In this document: positions 25,811 to 36,839 of the stretch, one piece after another
Numbering within the stretch: the first letter of the stretch is position 1
Layout of the letters: the number at the start of each line of letters is the position of its first letter
Assembly (NCBI GenBank): GCA_002179805.1
Contig: NAVB01000369.1
Coordinates: 1-41,922 of the forward strand
Origin: Acanthamoeba lenticulata
Lineage: Eukaryota; Discosea; Longamoebia; Acanthamoebidae
Reading direction: 5' to 3'
DNA length: 41,922 nucleotides
The notes under the pieces: generated by a model
Database searches by the model: none
Told to the model about the DNA's origin: nothing
What the model saw: the letters and a program-made list of their open reading frames with translations, nothing else
Made by a program: the position numbers and the translations under genes

Positions 25811-25935
25811 GAGCGAACGTGGGCTGGTGAGGCTGGTGAAGCACGCGTTTGGTTGTAGCTTTTCTTCTTTTCTTTTGTCAAAGGGTTTACAACTACAACA
25901 TGGCTATCAGCTCGCGCGCGAGCGGTTGCTACCAT

Positions 25936-26640
25936 TTACCAACTGTCGGCCTGGCAGCAGCAGTTGTTGTCGCCGTTGTAGTGGTCGAGGTTGGACATGA
26001 AGCCCAACTGGAAGACGTCGGCCTCCCACGCGTTCTGGATCTTGCAGTTGAAGCGCGACTCGTCGACGAAGCCGCGGCAGTAGCCGCCGTCGTTGGGGAT
26101 GATGGCCGTGCGGTTGTACTTGATGCGGACGTAGTCGCCCGGGTAGATGTTGTCCAGGCCGGCGGTGATGCCGCCTCCGAACTTCTCCAACTGGAACCAG
26201 TCCCACTGCCTGAGCGGGTTGTTGCCGACGACGAAGTTGCAGTGGACGTCGCCGTCCTGGGCCGGCAGGCCGCCCACGCCCGACGCGTTCTTGGGGAAGC
26301 ACAGCTTCTTGCCGTCATACGGGCTCAGCTGGCCGGGGATCGAGCGAGGACGCACCCAGCAGTTCTTCTGGATGTCCTTGTTGAGGTTCGACACGATGTT
26401 GAACAGCTGCAGATTCGTCCGGTTGGAGGGCATGCACGACATCGGGCACTTGGACGGGTAGAGCAGGGTCGGGTCGCAGTCGTAGTAGCAGTAGGCCGAC
26501 GTGTTCATGTTGTAGAGGGTGAAGCCGTCCACCTGGTACTTGAGCGGCATGTCGTAGCCAGACGTGTAGGCCTCGCTCGGGCTGACCATCAGCACGAGAA
26601 GGGCGGCAAGCACAGCGACGAGGCAAGCAGCAGAGTTCAT
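25936..26640 (-). CDS. Secreted Cys-rich protein, function unknown
   Basis: This is a single exon of 234 residues. The open frame reaches upstream to 26952, but ATG 26640 is followed at once by a clear signal peptide (MNSAACLVAVLAALLVLMVSPSEA), so that start was used. The mature part has about 14 Cys, several N-glycosylation sequons (NTS, NRT, NAS, NRT), and aromatic-rich segments (LRQWDWFQLEKFGGG). It ends with a CCC cluster. I do not recognise the family. It may be an extracellular or cyst-wall protein, which is only a guess. It is convergent with the hydrolase gene, with 125 bases between the stops. Confidence 0.75.
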   Translation of the reverse strand: MNSAACLVAVLAALLVLMVSPSEAYTSGYDMPLKYQVDGFTLYNMNTSAYCYYDCDPTLLYPSKCPMSCMPSNRTNLQLFNIVSNLNKDIQKNCWVRPRSIPGQLSPYDGKKLCFPKNASGVGGLPAQDGDVHCNFVVGNNPLRQWDWFQLEKFGGGITAGLDNIYPGDYVRIKYNRTAIIPNDGGYCRGFVDESRFNCKIQNAWEADVFQLGFMSNLDHYNGDNNCCCQADSW

Positions 26641-27597
26641 GCTGGCGAGTGTCTGAAAGGTGGTGGTTGTGGTACACTGCACTCGGGGCAGGAGTTGAGT
26701 GAGAGACTGACAGACCGGAGCTGGTGGCTTTTCTACTTGGGGATCTGGCGTTGCGTTCGCTGAGCCCAGTTGCGTCGAGTGACCGTCGCTCCCACGCGGT
26801 CGTGTAGGGGTGCTCGTTCGAGTTGATACCACTTCAGATTCACCTTTTCCGCGCTGGTCGTTGAGGTTGCGGTCGTCCAGTTCGAATGAACAGGCTTTCC
26901 ATTGGCTAAAATATTTTGACTGGCAACGGTGGCGTGGTGCTGTTGTTGCCAAGGATAGGATTGGACAGCTGCTTCACGAGGTGTAGGAACTGGAAGTACC
27001 CGCTGGAAGATATTGAGGCTGATAGTCTCCGTTTAGGGCTGTTTTTTCGGAGGTTAGCCACCACTTGTGCCTCTGGCTTGAACTGCTCAGCGGTGATGAA
27101 GATAACGGACAGGAATCTTAACAAAGTACTTCACGTGAGACTCAGGCGAAGAAAGGACCAAGGAAGGACCGGTCTTTCTAAACAACTGGGAGGCTTATTT
27201 CCTGCTTGCCGGCGATTGGCAATCCAACTTTCCTTTTTCTCTTTCTTTCGAGGCGTAACGTTTTTTTTAACCTACGCAGAAGAGGCTTTTAAAAACTGAA
27301 GATTGGAACGAAACGCCGCGGCTCTCGTGCAGCATCTACTAGTGGCCTAACGCGGCTCCTGAGACCCCGGCTGCCGATGGAACGAGTGGTTGTATCCCCT
27401 CGCACTTCAGTAGGCGCGGATCACCTGGTTGCCGTCAAGATTTTTACCTCCACGCCACCCATCCTTACCACGCCATCATTGCCGTCGTCTTCACCGACAC
27501 ATCTTCCACGCCATGGGCACCTTCCGGGCTTCGGCAGGAGCGCTCGTGTACATACAGGAGAAGAGCAGTTGTAGTGAAGGAGGGCGCCCACCTGGTG
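26641..27597. other. Intergenic region upstream of the secreted protein
   Basis: This is nearly 1 kb without a recognisable gene. The part nearest 26640 is the promoter side of the secreted protein gene and carries the element at 26726-26742 discussed in findings. A frame at 26916-27299 (plus) lacks an ATG start and any motif. Confidence 0.5.
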
Positions 27598-28110
27598 TGG
27601 TGAGGAGACCTCTCCTCTTGATGGGCTCTTGCGGAAAGAAGGCCCAGTTTCAAACCCGTGGAACGTGGCGGTGAATGCCAAGACCGGCCAGGTCTTCGTC
27701 ACCGACGCCAGCAACCGCCGGGTGCAGGTCCGGAGCTCCGGCGCCCTCGGCGCGCACAAACTCCCCATCGGCTGTCCACACCCGAGAGGTGTGGCGGTGA
27801 ACGAGCGCTTGGGTGAAGACAAGACCGGGACAACCACTTGGTGCAAGTGCGGCGCCTCTGACGGGCTCCTCGCCTTTGGCTCGTTGTTGACAGGGACAAC
27901 CAGCGCGTGCAAGAGTGGAGCGCTGGCGAGCACTTTCTCGGTTCCTTCGGCTCCTTGACGAGGAAGGTTCTCAGGCGCCGTGCTGGGCGGCCTTGCAGGC
28001 GGTGCGTGGCGGTGGACCAGCGGCACTGGCCTGGTCTTTGTCGCTGATTGGAGCACCCACTACATGCACATGGAGCGCTGCCGTTCTGGCAAGCTGGACG
28101 GCTCAGCAGA
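27598..28110 (+). pseudogene. Decayed NHL-repeat gene fragment
   Basis: Two to four damaged NHL repeats sit in changing frames. Bases 27655-27735 read NPWNVAVNAKTGQVFVTDA followed by NRRVQV, which matches repeat 1 of the TRIM-NHL gene (around 30064-30140). Bases 27780-27845 resemble its repeat 2. Bases 27895-27958 match the region around 30703-30770 (RVQEWSAGE.FLGSFGS) in another frame. Bases 27995-28090 resemble repeat 6 in yet another. The frame shifts and missing middle repeats show it is not functional. It lies upstream of, and in the same orientation as, the intact relative, so it is probably a tandem duplicate that lost repeats. Confidence 0.8.
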
Positions 28111-28367
28111 AAGAAGAAGAAGAGGAGCAACAACTAGACGACACTTTTCGCTCAGGGGATGTCCAGGCATCATGCAGCTGCCCGACCGTCTTTGTCTTTT
28201 TCTTCATCACAGACGCGGGTGCACCGGAGTGGAGAGGTCAAGGCCCAATCAGCTGTTTTTTTTCATGCGAATTCGGAATGTCAGTCGCGAACTGACAGTT
28301 ATTATGCGTCCTCCCTGCCGTCAGTCGCGCTGAACCACCAAAACACCGACAACAACAGCAGTCACCC

Positions 28368-30937
28368 ATGCAGCAGCAGCAGGAGGAGGAACAAAGAACA
28401 GAAGAGGAGACACTGGCGTGCGACGTGTGCTTCCTGGCCTTTGCAGCGACTCCCGCCGACCGCGCCTGCTCCGGTGCGGCCACTCCTTCTGCACGGCCTG
28501 CCTCGCCGCCCTTCTCCTCGCCCGCCCCACCGCCAGCGCAGAAGAAGAAGAAGAAAAAGAAGAAAAAAACGAGAAGGAGGCGCTCCTCGGAGCGTTGAAT
28601 CAAAAACACACTTGCGCCGAAAACATCGCCAAGGCCAACGAGGCTGCGGAGAAGAAAGACGACGAGAAAAAGGCTGGCGGTGTGCGGTGCCCACACTGTC
28701 GCGCCGTCACCTCGTTGATGACGACGGGAGGAGGCGACGTGCACGAGTTGCCGCGCAACTTTGCCCTCCTCGACCTCCTCAGCTCGCCCTCGTCATCATC
28801 ACGCAACCAAAGGCGAGATGGCCCGCCACCTTCACCTCCGGCGGTGCAACAGCAGTGCAATGGCTGCCAAGCCAAGCCAGCCACGCAATTCTGCGCCGCC
28901 TGTGGCGGCTTCTTGTGCGCCTCGTGCGACAACTCTGTGCACGCACTACTCCTCTTTCGCAGCCACAAGCGTGTTCCGGCCTCGTCTTACTCTTCTTCCT
29001 CCTCGAGAGCGGCCCGCAGCACGCAGTGCGTGCACCACGCCGACAAGCGGGTCAAGCTCTGGTGCGAGCGCGACGCCACGCCCGTGTGCACCATGTGCCT
29101 CATCGCCGGGCGGCACAAGGCGCACGACGCCATCCCGCTGGCCGATGCCGAGAAGCGCGCACGCGACGCTGTCCAGGCGCGCTTGGTCGACATCGAGGCC
29201 GCACTGGCCTGTGTCGAGGCCTCAGCTGAGAGCGAGCGCGCCAAGGCCCAGGGCGAGCAGGCCAGCGCGAGCGAGGCGCGCAAAGCGATGAAGGCACACA
29301 TTGAGCAAGTGCGCCAGCGCATGTTGGCCATGTTGGCCGAGCGCGAGCAGAGCCTGGAGGAGGAGGTGGTGGAGTGGGAGCAAGAGCGGGCGAGAGAGAC
29401 GGCAGAGCACGAGGCTCAGCTGGCGGGAGCGAGGGCGAGGCTCGAGGCGGCTGGGCGCGCCCTGCAGCAAAAGCTGCGCTTGCCCAGCCTCCTCCTCGTC
29501 CTGGACCCTGAGCAGCAGCAGCAGCAACAGGAGGAAGAAAAGAAGAAGCAAGACAACAAGGACAAGAACAACAAGAACGAAGAGGAGCAAGAGGCGACCA
29601 TGGTGCAGGCTGCCAGGGAGGCGGCAGGCAAAGTGGTCCAGCGGGCGGCGAGGCAGGTCACCTTCTCGTCGTCGTCGTCGTCGTCGGGAGGAGGAGGAGG
29701 AGTCGCATCATCATCACCATCACCAGGCACCACCACTATCACGAGCACGAGCACCAGGAGCACGAGAGGAGAAAAAGGCGTGGAGCAAGACGCGGCGATG
29801 CGGGCCATCATTGTGGCTGCCACAGGTGCCCTTGTGTGTAATCAGGAGGAGCATGAGCAAGAGCAGGAGCAGGAGCAGGAGCAAGAGCAGGAGGAGGAAG
29901 AGCAAGAGGGGCGATCGCTCTCTCGCAACGCGGCCGGGAAGGAGGAGGAGAAGGAAGAGGGAGAGGAGGAGGTTGTTGAATGGCGTGACCTTGTCGTTGA
30001 CGTGCCGGCGAGGAGGCCTATCTGCCTGTTGGGCTCCTCCGGAAGCAATGCTGGCCAGTTCAAGTCACCGTGGGGCGTGGCGGTGCATGGCGAGACCGGC
30101 CAGGTCTTCATCGTCGACACCTTTAACCACCGGGTGCAGGTGTGGACAAGAGGCGGCCAGTTCGTGCACTCCTTCGGCTCCCAAGGCGCCGAGCCTGGCC
30201 AGTTCCAGAACCCGCGTGGAGTGGCAGTGGATGCGCGCTTGGGCGAGCTCATCATCTCCGACTGGGGCAACCACCGGGTGCAGGTGTTGCGCGCCACGGA
30301 TGGCACATTCTTGCGCGCCTTCGGCTCTCCAGGCACTGCTCCTGGCCAGTTCAACGGGCCATGGGGCGTGGCAGTGGATGCACAATCGGGCTGCATCATC
30401 GTTGCCGACACAGACAACCACCGGGTGCAGGTGCTTCGCGGCCAAGATGGCCGAGTGGAGACGGTGGTCGGCTGCAAGGGCTCTGGGCCCGGCCAGTTCA
30501 TGTCCTCGTGTGGCGTGGCATTGGCACCGGGTGGCCACGTCGTCATCACCGACACCAACAACCACCGGGTGCAAGTGTGGCGCATGGACGGCACCTTTGT
30601 GCGCTCCTTTGGCTGCAGGGGCTCTGAGCCTGATCAGTTCAAGCAACCGACGGGAGTGGCGGTGGATGCACGGACGGGCCACATCCTCGTCGTCGACTTT
30701 GGAAACCAGCGCGTGCAAGAGTGGAGTGCTGGCGGCGAGCGCTTTCTTGGTTCCTTTGGCTCCTCGACCGCGGTCGGGAGGAGTGCTTCGGGCGGGGCGG
30801 ATACCGAGCCAGGCCTGTTCCAACAGCCAACAGGCGTGGCGGTGGACGAGCACACGGGCCACGTGTTTGTTGTTGATTGTGGCAAACACTGCGTGCACGA
30901 GTGGAGCAGCGCTACCGGTGAGACGAATCGCACTTGA
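28368..30937 (+). CDS. TRIM-NHL protein (RING, B-boxes, coiled coil, six NHL repeats), apparent one-base break in the RING
   Basis: ATG 28368 opens a frame with the first RING pair (LACDVC, 28419-28430). The rest of the RING (LLRCGHSFCTACL, later RCPHC) lies in the next frame, which stays open to 30937. The 44 bases between the second and third metal Cys are one short of 15 codons, the spacing in TRIM32-like RINGs, so one base appears missing. Two B-box-like zinc motifs follow (CNGCQAKPATQFCAACGGFLC and CVHHADKRVKLWCERDATPVC, each with later His), then a ~150-residue coiled coil, Gln/Glu and Ser/Gly low complexity, and six NHL repeats (30040-30910; GVAVD...NHRVQVW type) making a full propeller. 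Such proteins are ubiquitin ligases, often RNA-binding. The break may be an assembly error or real inactivation. Confidence 0.85.
29848..29907 (+). repeat. GAGCAG hexanucleotide coding repeat
   Basis: About eight imperfect GAGCAG/GAGCAA units encode alternating Glu-Gln in the linker of the TRIM-NHL protein, followed by a run of Glu codons. Confidence 0.8.
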
Positions 30938-30983
30938 TGGCCTTCTTGCTTGGCAAGAGAACAAAGCACACTTGTTTGAATCG

Positions 30984-30989
30984 TTTATT
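30984..30989 (-). terminator. Polyadenylation signal for the serpin gene
   Basis: AATAAA on the minus strand lies about 48 bases after the serpin stop, inside the 99-base convergent gap with the TRIM-NHL gene. Confidence 0.45.
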
Positions 30990-31036
30990 TCATCAGCTGG
31001 TTGATAAGATGATCTTGATCTTGACCAGTGCCTTCA

Positions 31037-32441
31037 TCAGTTTGCCTTCTTGTTGGGCAGGCTCGTCACCTGACCAACAAACAGAGGGCACTGCAGCTGC
31101 GTGTGGTACAGCACAAACACGAATGGCCGGTCCACGATGAACTCTGTTTTCGCGCTCGCCCGACGGCCTCGGCTTTTCACGAGCACCGCAGTCGCTGCCG
31201 CGGCCTCGGTGCCTTCTTCATCGACCTCAATGAAGGTCTTGTGGAACACTTGGCTCACGTAAAGCCCTCTTGCCGCCTCTTCGGTCGTGGTGAGGCGAGA
31301 GAAATTGGCCGTTTGGCCAAAGGGCTCGCTGACGCCCATGAGCTTGAGCAGCGCCGACAGCTCCACGTTGGTCTCCACCTTGAACCGCGGCATTGCCAGC
31401 CGCACCTCCTTCCTCACCAGCTCCTTCACCTGAGACCCCAAGTCTCCCACCGAATCGCGGACGCGCTGAAGCGCGTCGGCCGAGTTGTCGTTGGGCAGGA
31501 GCACGAGATGGTGACAGGGCTGTCCTTGTAGGCCAGGCTGGCCATCTCGTGGTGCTCAAAGGCGCCATGGTCGATGCGCATGCTGGAATGGTTCATCATG
31601 TCCACCTGCACCGAACCACCTGCGCCGCGCAGGAGGTGGAAAGGCGCCTGTCGCGTGTCGTGGGCCTTGAACTTGGTGACCCACTTGGCCTTGAAGTGGA
31701 CCGCCGATGTGATCACGAGCTTGGTCAAGCCATCAAGAACCCTTTGGTCATTCCCACACACACACACAGATCAATTGAGTCAACACACATGGACACTTGA
31801 CTCATCACTGCGGCGATGCTGATGATGATGAAGAGCACAACAACACCAAGAACAAGAAGAAGAACAAGAACAAGAACGTACCCCGAGGGGATGAGGTGGG
31901 CAATTTTGCCATGAGTCTTTTCTTCCACCCAGTCGTTGATGACTGCCCGAGCTGCGTCGGAATGGGCAAAGTCGACCGTTTGTGCGTTGGCTCCGCCCAG
32001 TGCGGCAGCACGTGCGACAAAGCCTGGGTCAAGCGGCAGCTTGTCTTGGACCCAGAGTGCAGTGGCCAGCGACAAGCCGCCCTGCCTTGTTGCACCAACA
32101 ACCTGCTCCATATTTTGTGTTTGTCCAACATGTTGTTGGTGCCTGCCAAAAATGGTACAAAAACAACAACAACAACAACAGCTTTTGTTTGAGGCAGGAC
32201 CAGTTACCTCGCTGGCCAGCGCGGCCATGTCATGGTGGACCTTGTCGAAGGAAGTGTCAGCGGAGAAGCCCATGAGAGTGCGCAGTTGTGCGGCGGTCTC
32301 TTCGGCAGCGGCCTCGAGCGTGAGTGCGAAAGCCACGTGGAGGCTGAGCGGCGAGATGAGCACGTTGTTGTTGTTGTTGTTGTCATCTTCGGTCATCTTG
32401 GTCAAGATCTTGTGCGCCATCGTGGTGCTTGCTTGCGCCAT
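31037..32441 (-). CDS. Serpin, inhibitory type, with apparent one-base frame break
   Basis: Exons are 32441-32208, 32102-31883 (frame requires the splice at 31882) and 31741-31037. Only the last exon is broken, near 31505-31510. There the frame changes from ...LAYKDSPVTI to VLLPNDNSAD, where serpins normally read on as (M/I)LVLLP. The summed length is 1160 nt, exactly one base short of 387 codons, the usual serpin size. Motifs are SPLSLHVAFALTLEAA, LATALWVQD, LVITSAVHFKAKW and the C-terminal PFVFVLYH. The reactive loop hinge EEGTEAAAATA is of the inhibitory kind, and counting from it puts P1 at Arg (VKSR|G), predicting trypsin-like targets. There is no signal peptide, so it is probably cytosolic. 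The second intron acceptor (32103) is the best of two in-frame choices. Confidence 0.87.
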
Positions 32442-32549
32442 GTTGTTTTCGTTCTTGCTTGTGCTACGAGTTATGTTCCGGAGGAGGAATAAACCGTGTG
32501 GGGCGAGTTTCTATTCGGTGAAGCCCCGACATTGCTCGCATTTTTCCTT

Positions 32550-35295
32550 TTATTTTTGTTTGTGCCGTTTGGCGAAGATTGCTGCTCGCAGTTGACGCAA
32601 CTCCCCAAAGACGCGCCGCTGGCGTGAAGAAGCCCTCCTCCTCGCACCTTCTTCCAGCAGTGAAGCCTCGCCATCTCCTTCTTCTTCTTCGTCACAGACC
32701 GGACCAGCCAACACCGCCCACACGCGCGCAGCCTTGTCAAGCGCGGCCTCGGCTCGTCGCTGGAGCGACTCGGCTTCTACTCGTCGTCTGCCCTCGTCTG
32801 GTTCCTGCCGGCGCAGCTGCTCCAGGGCGTGCAGCCAGGCCTGGGCCAGCTTGGCGTACTGGTCGGCCAGCTCGAAGGAAAAGGCCGGAAAGACCGACTC
32901 GAGCACCGCGACGGCCCGCTCGAGCTCGGCCGCGGCCTCGGCGAAGCGGCCCAGCCGCGCGTGGGCCTCGGCCAGCGCGTCGTGTGTGCGGCCGAGCTCG
33001 CGGTGGAGCGGGTGGAGATGCGCCGCCCGCAAGCGCAGCGCGTGGGCGAGGCTCTGCGTGGCCCGTTCGAGCGCGGCTGCGTCGGCGTCGCCCTCCGCGC
33101 CGTCCAACACGCGGCGCGCCCGGTCGTAAAACTCGCGGGCGAGCTTGACTTCGCGCTGCATCGTACGCAGGTCGACCGCGGCATGGCCGCTGCGACCGCA
33201 GCGCACCGCAAAATCGCCCCGCTGGAGCTGGGCTGGGTCGATCCGCAGCTCCTCGGTGCAGCCCTCGGCGCCGCACACGAGGTAGTCGTGGCCAACCGTC
33301 GCCGCCTCGCCCGGCGCGCTGCAGGCCGGACAGCGACAGTCGAAAAAATACTGCTGCTTGAGGGCCTGCTGCCGCTGCTCGCGTGCGGGCATGTGGGCCA
33401 CATGAGGCCCGTAGCAGTTGAACACTTCCGCGCCCCGGGCGATGTCCTCGCACGCCCTGCCGTGCGCACGGCTGCCTTTAGCGCTTGCATTGCTGTTGTT
33501 GTTCGAGGAGGCATCACGTACCGGATGGTGAGGACGCGGCCGTCGTAGTTCAGGACCGTGTTGGGCCGGCACGAGTGGTTGAACAGGCTGCCCGTGGCGT
33601 ACATGGCCTCGGCCACCCGCCGCTGGACCACCGTCGCCGCCGCCATCTTGTCGACATCATCGCCGTCGGCGTCGTCGTCAGCGTCGGCGATTTCATAGAT
33701 GGCGTAGACGTTGGTGTGGGTCTGGCAGAGGTGGCGGAAGAGCAGGTCGACGTCGAACCAGTCGGCCCATGTCGCTCGCTTGTCGGCCCAGGCCTGTGCG
33801 ACGACGCAGTACCGCGCGTACTCGTCGAGCGTCTCCCGCGGCAGCTCGGCCGCGTGTGTCAACAGCGAGCTGATGTCGTCATAGTCCGCGCGCCACTTCA
33901 AAGCGTCCTGGTGCCTCGTCGTTTCAGCTTGCTCTGTTCGTTGGCGGCGCCGCATGAGGACCCGCGCGGCCAGCACAAGCAGCGTGGGGGCCACCTCGAA
34001 GAAGGCATCCCCGCACTCGCTGGCATGGTACGCGGCGGCGGCCTCGTCCCGGCACTGCTCCGAGCAATAGCGCGCCCAGCCGCACTGCCCGCGGCACCTG
34101 TAGGTGTCGACAGTTTGTGAGCAAAGGATATCTCTTGAGGAAGCAGCGTGTGCGTCGGTGGTGAATGAATACGGGATGAGCACCGCCTCGCGGGTGAAGC
34201 AGTGGTGGCAGTGCGTGCGCTCGAGCGGCCGGAGCAGGACGGCCGCGTAGGCCTCCTCGCGCATCACGGCCTCGCCGGCCTTGACGTCTCGCGCTGCCAC
34301 GATGTAGCGCCCGGCCGGGCCGGGGCTTTGCCGCATCTCGATGGCATCCGAGGCGTGCGCGATCCGCGGGTTGGGCGGCGGCATGCCGAGCCTTGGCCTG
34401 GCGCCTTGCTTTGGCTTCTGCTTCTGATTTGGCTCTTCCTGCTTTTGCTGCTGCTCGGCCTGGGCCACCTCCCGCGCCAGCTGGGCCCTGACGGGCTTGA
34501 GGCTGGCGTCCTGCGCGCGGCCCCCACGATGCATGGCCAAGTCAGATTTGAGGCCAAAAAGGGCTTGACGATTGTCCAGTGTGGCAACCACCTGTGGCAG
34601 CCGGGCCTCGACGAGCTCGAGCGCCCGCCGGAGGTCGACGAGCGCGCGCGACGGCTGGCCCAGGTGCAGCCGACAGTTGCCCCGCCGCTGGAGCAGCTTG
34701 AACAGCTTGTCCTCGGGGTACCCTGCCCTGTTCCAAACGCGGGTGTGGGTGAGTTGGGAGTTGGTCTGCGAGCCGTTGTGCACGACGGGCTTGGACCGCA
34801 CCGCTGAGCTCGTTCGCAGTCATGGGCGGCCTCGGCGTAGCGCGCCTGCTGGTAGAGCACAGCGGCTCGGTTGGCGTAGACCAGGCCGTCCAGGCCCGCC
34901 TGCTGCGCTGCGGGCGGTGCGCCGCACAGCGACTCTGTGTAGGCGCGTAGAGCACGCTCGAGCAGCTGGGCCTGCCGCCGCTGCTGCTGGAGGTCGCCTT
35001 GGCGCGTCTGGCGCTGGGCCGTGAGCCACTGGCCGTACAGCTCATCCCCCTCCTGTTTCCGCTGCAGTGCGGCCTGCACGCTCGAGGTAGAGGCGAGGGA
35101 GGAGTAGAGCGTGTCCCTGATCAGAGAAACGGTGTCGCCACTCGCCCAGCTAGAAGGAAAATCTGCTCCCGTGTCGAGGCGAAGATGCTCGATTTGTGCA
35201 TCAGACAGGCGAAAGTGTGAAGAAACACAAGCAAAGGCACGCTTGATAGCCTCTCGATCCGGTCGGGCTGGCTTGCGTACCCCCTGCACCTCCAT
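32550..35295 (-). CDS. SMYD4-like TPR / SET / MYND protein lysine methyltransferase
   Basis: Exons 35295-34802, 34727-34173, 34097-33522 and 33456-32550 give 843 residues. TPR-like helices come first (residues ~95-220, for example YANRAAVLYQQARYAEAAHDCERA). A split SET domain follows, with the MYND zinc finger inside it (CHHCFTREAVLIPCRGQCG, then ARYCSEQC). The SET core has LFNHSCRPNTVLNYDG and EVFNCYGPH. Post-SET cysteines are DCRCPACSAP. A long helical C-terminal half ends the protein. SMYD4 proteins methylate lysine using S-adenosylmethionine and are linked to transcription control. The MYND finger is complete only if the 75-nt intron 34098-34172 is removed. That intron has no stop in frame. 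A second in-frame ATG at 35364 is possible. Confidence 0.9.
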
Positions 35296-35505
35296 CTTAG
35301 CCGAAAGAAAAGGCAAGGAATTGTTTTGCCCAAAGGGAAAAAGCCTTTTAGCAGCGATCTTCATACTCGATTGCCCATCATTCGATCTGTGCGCTCGTAC
35401 TTTGTCGTGCGCTCGGTCCCAAACACAACTTTTCGCCCAAGTGTGTTTCGGTTCACGTCCTCCATTCCTTCAAGCTTCTCAGCCCGCTTCAGTTCCAGCT
35501 ACAAT
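35296..35505. promoter_or_regulatory. Shared divergent promoter region
   Basis: These 210 bases separate the start codons of the SMYD4-like (minus) and HAL2-like (plus) genes, so both promoters must lie here or overlap the 5' exons. No TATA box is evident. Confidence 0.45.
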
Positions 35506-36839
35506 ATGTCTTCCCCTTCGTCAACGTCTTCGTCGCTCCCGTTCGCCCAGGAGCGACAGGTCGCTCTGGAAGCCGTCATTGGCGCCTGCCAGCTTGTGCG
35601 CCGCGTTCAGGCCGGTCTGGTGTCGCAGGAGACCCTTGAGAAGCGTGACCGCTCGCCCGTCACGGTGGCCGACTACGCCGCGCAGGCCCTCATCGTGCAC
35701 CGCTTGACGCAGCACTTCCCCGCCTATCCCTTCATCGCCGAGGAGTCCAGCGGTGAGCTGCGCCGCGAGGGCAAGGAGGAAATGCGTGCCAGGCTGCTCG
35801 AGCACGTCCACGCCGTCATCCCGGCCATCCAGGACGAGGCCGCCCTGCTCGCCCTCATCGATCGCGGCGGCAGCGGCAAGCAGTCCCAGCAGGAAGGCGC
35901 CGAGCCCAAGTCGCCCTCGGGCCTCTGGTGGACGCTCGACCCCATCGGTCCGTCTTGAGAACCGCTTTAGGGTTTGGTGTCGGTGGCGATGCCCACGACT
36001 GACGACTCAATGGCGGGAGGACAGACGGCACGCTCGGGTTCCTCAGGCGCGAGCAGTACGCCATCGCGCTGGCGCTGATGCAGGACAACGAGCCCGTTCT
36101 TGGCGTGCTCGGCTGCCCGGCCCTGCCCCACAACCTCGCCGACGCCTGTACAGGCCCCGCCGCCCTTTCTCCTCTTTCCCTCAATGCCCACTTTTTATGC
36201 GCTGACGGCTGACGTCGGTGGGTCGCCAGCGTCGCCCGTGGGCTGCGTGCTGGTGGCGGTGAAGGACCAGGGCTGCTTCATGCGCGACGCGTCCGAGGAG
36301 GCAACGGCCGAGACTCGCGTGTCGACGTCGCCTGTGACGTCGCCGCAGGAGGCCAACTTCACCGAGAGCGTTGAGGCCTCGCACTCTTCGCACGACGTGA
36401 GCAAGCACATTGCCGAGCGGCTCGGAGTCACCGCCGCCCCGGTGCGCATGGACAGCCAGTGCAAGTACGCCATCGTGGCCCGCGGCGACGCGTCCATCTA
36501 CCTCCGGTTGACAAGGTCCTTGCATGTCCTGTGGCGGTGGCTTGAACCCGTTAAGGACGAGAAAGCGAGATGGACTTACCCGGTGAAGCGCGTGCGCGTG
36601 TTGCGTGATGATGATGCAGTTCGTCGTATGTGGAAAATATTTGGGACCACGCGGCGGGCGCGCTGGTGGTGAAGGAGGCCGGTGGGGAGGTGACCGACTT
36701 GGAGGGCAAGCCGTTGGACTGGTCCCACGGCAAGAAGCTGTCCCACAACAAGGGCGTGGTGGCCACCAACGGCAGGCTGCACGGTGAGGTCCTTTCGGCC
36801 ATCCGTGCGGTGCTCCAGAATGACTCCGGCCGGCTCTAA
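35506..36839 (+). CDS. HAL2: HAL2-type 3'(2'),5'-bisphosphate nucleotidase
   Basis: Exons 35506-35947, 36025-36147, 36230-36515 and 36620-36839 give 356 residues, the usual length for this family. Metal and lithium-sensitive phosphatase motifs are SPVTVADYAAQALI, FIAEESS, WTLDPIDGTLGFLR (Asp restored by splicing, and three metal ligands) and ENIWDHAAG. The enzyme removes the 3' phosphate from PAP made during sulfate assimilation and sulfotransfer, relieving inhibition of RNA exonucleases; that is family knowledge. Introns are 77, 82 and 104 nt. The first donor is GTCCGT. The third donor (36516) was preferred over GTTGAC at 36503 because it keeps YLRLTSSSYVENIWDH. The frame is open upstream but has no ATG before 35506. 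Confidence 0.93.

Noticed and set aside
29301..31004. 567-codon plus frame overlapping the TRIM-NHL gene
   Set aside because: It is the +1 shadow of the NHL repeats. It shows repetition only because the real repeats do.
33523..34801. Single uninterrupted exon for the whole MYND/SET region
   Set aside because: The frame is open, but it breaks the MYND finger and the SET end. Splicing at 34098-34172 and 33457-33521 restores both motifs.
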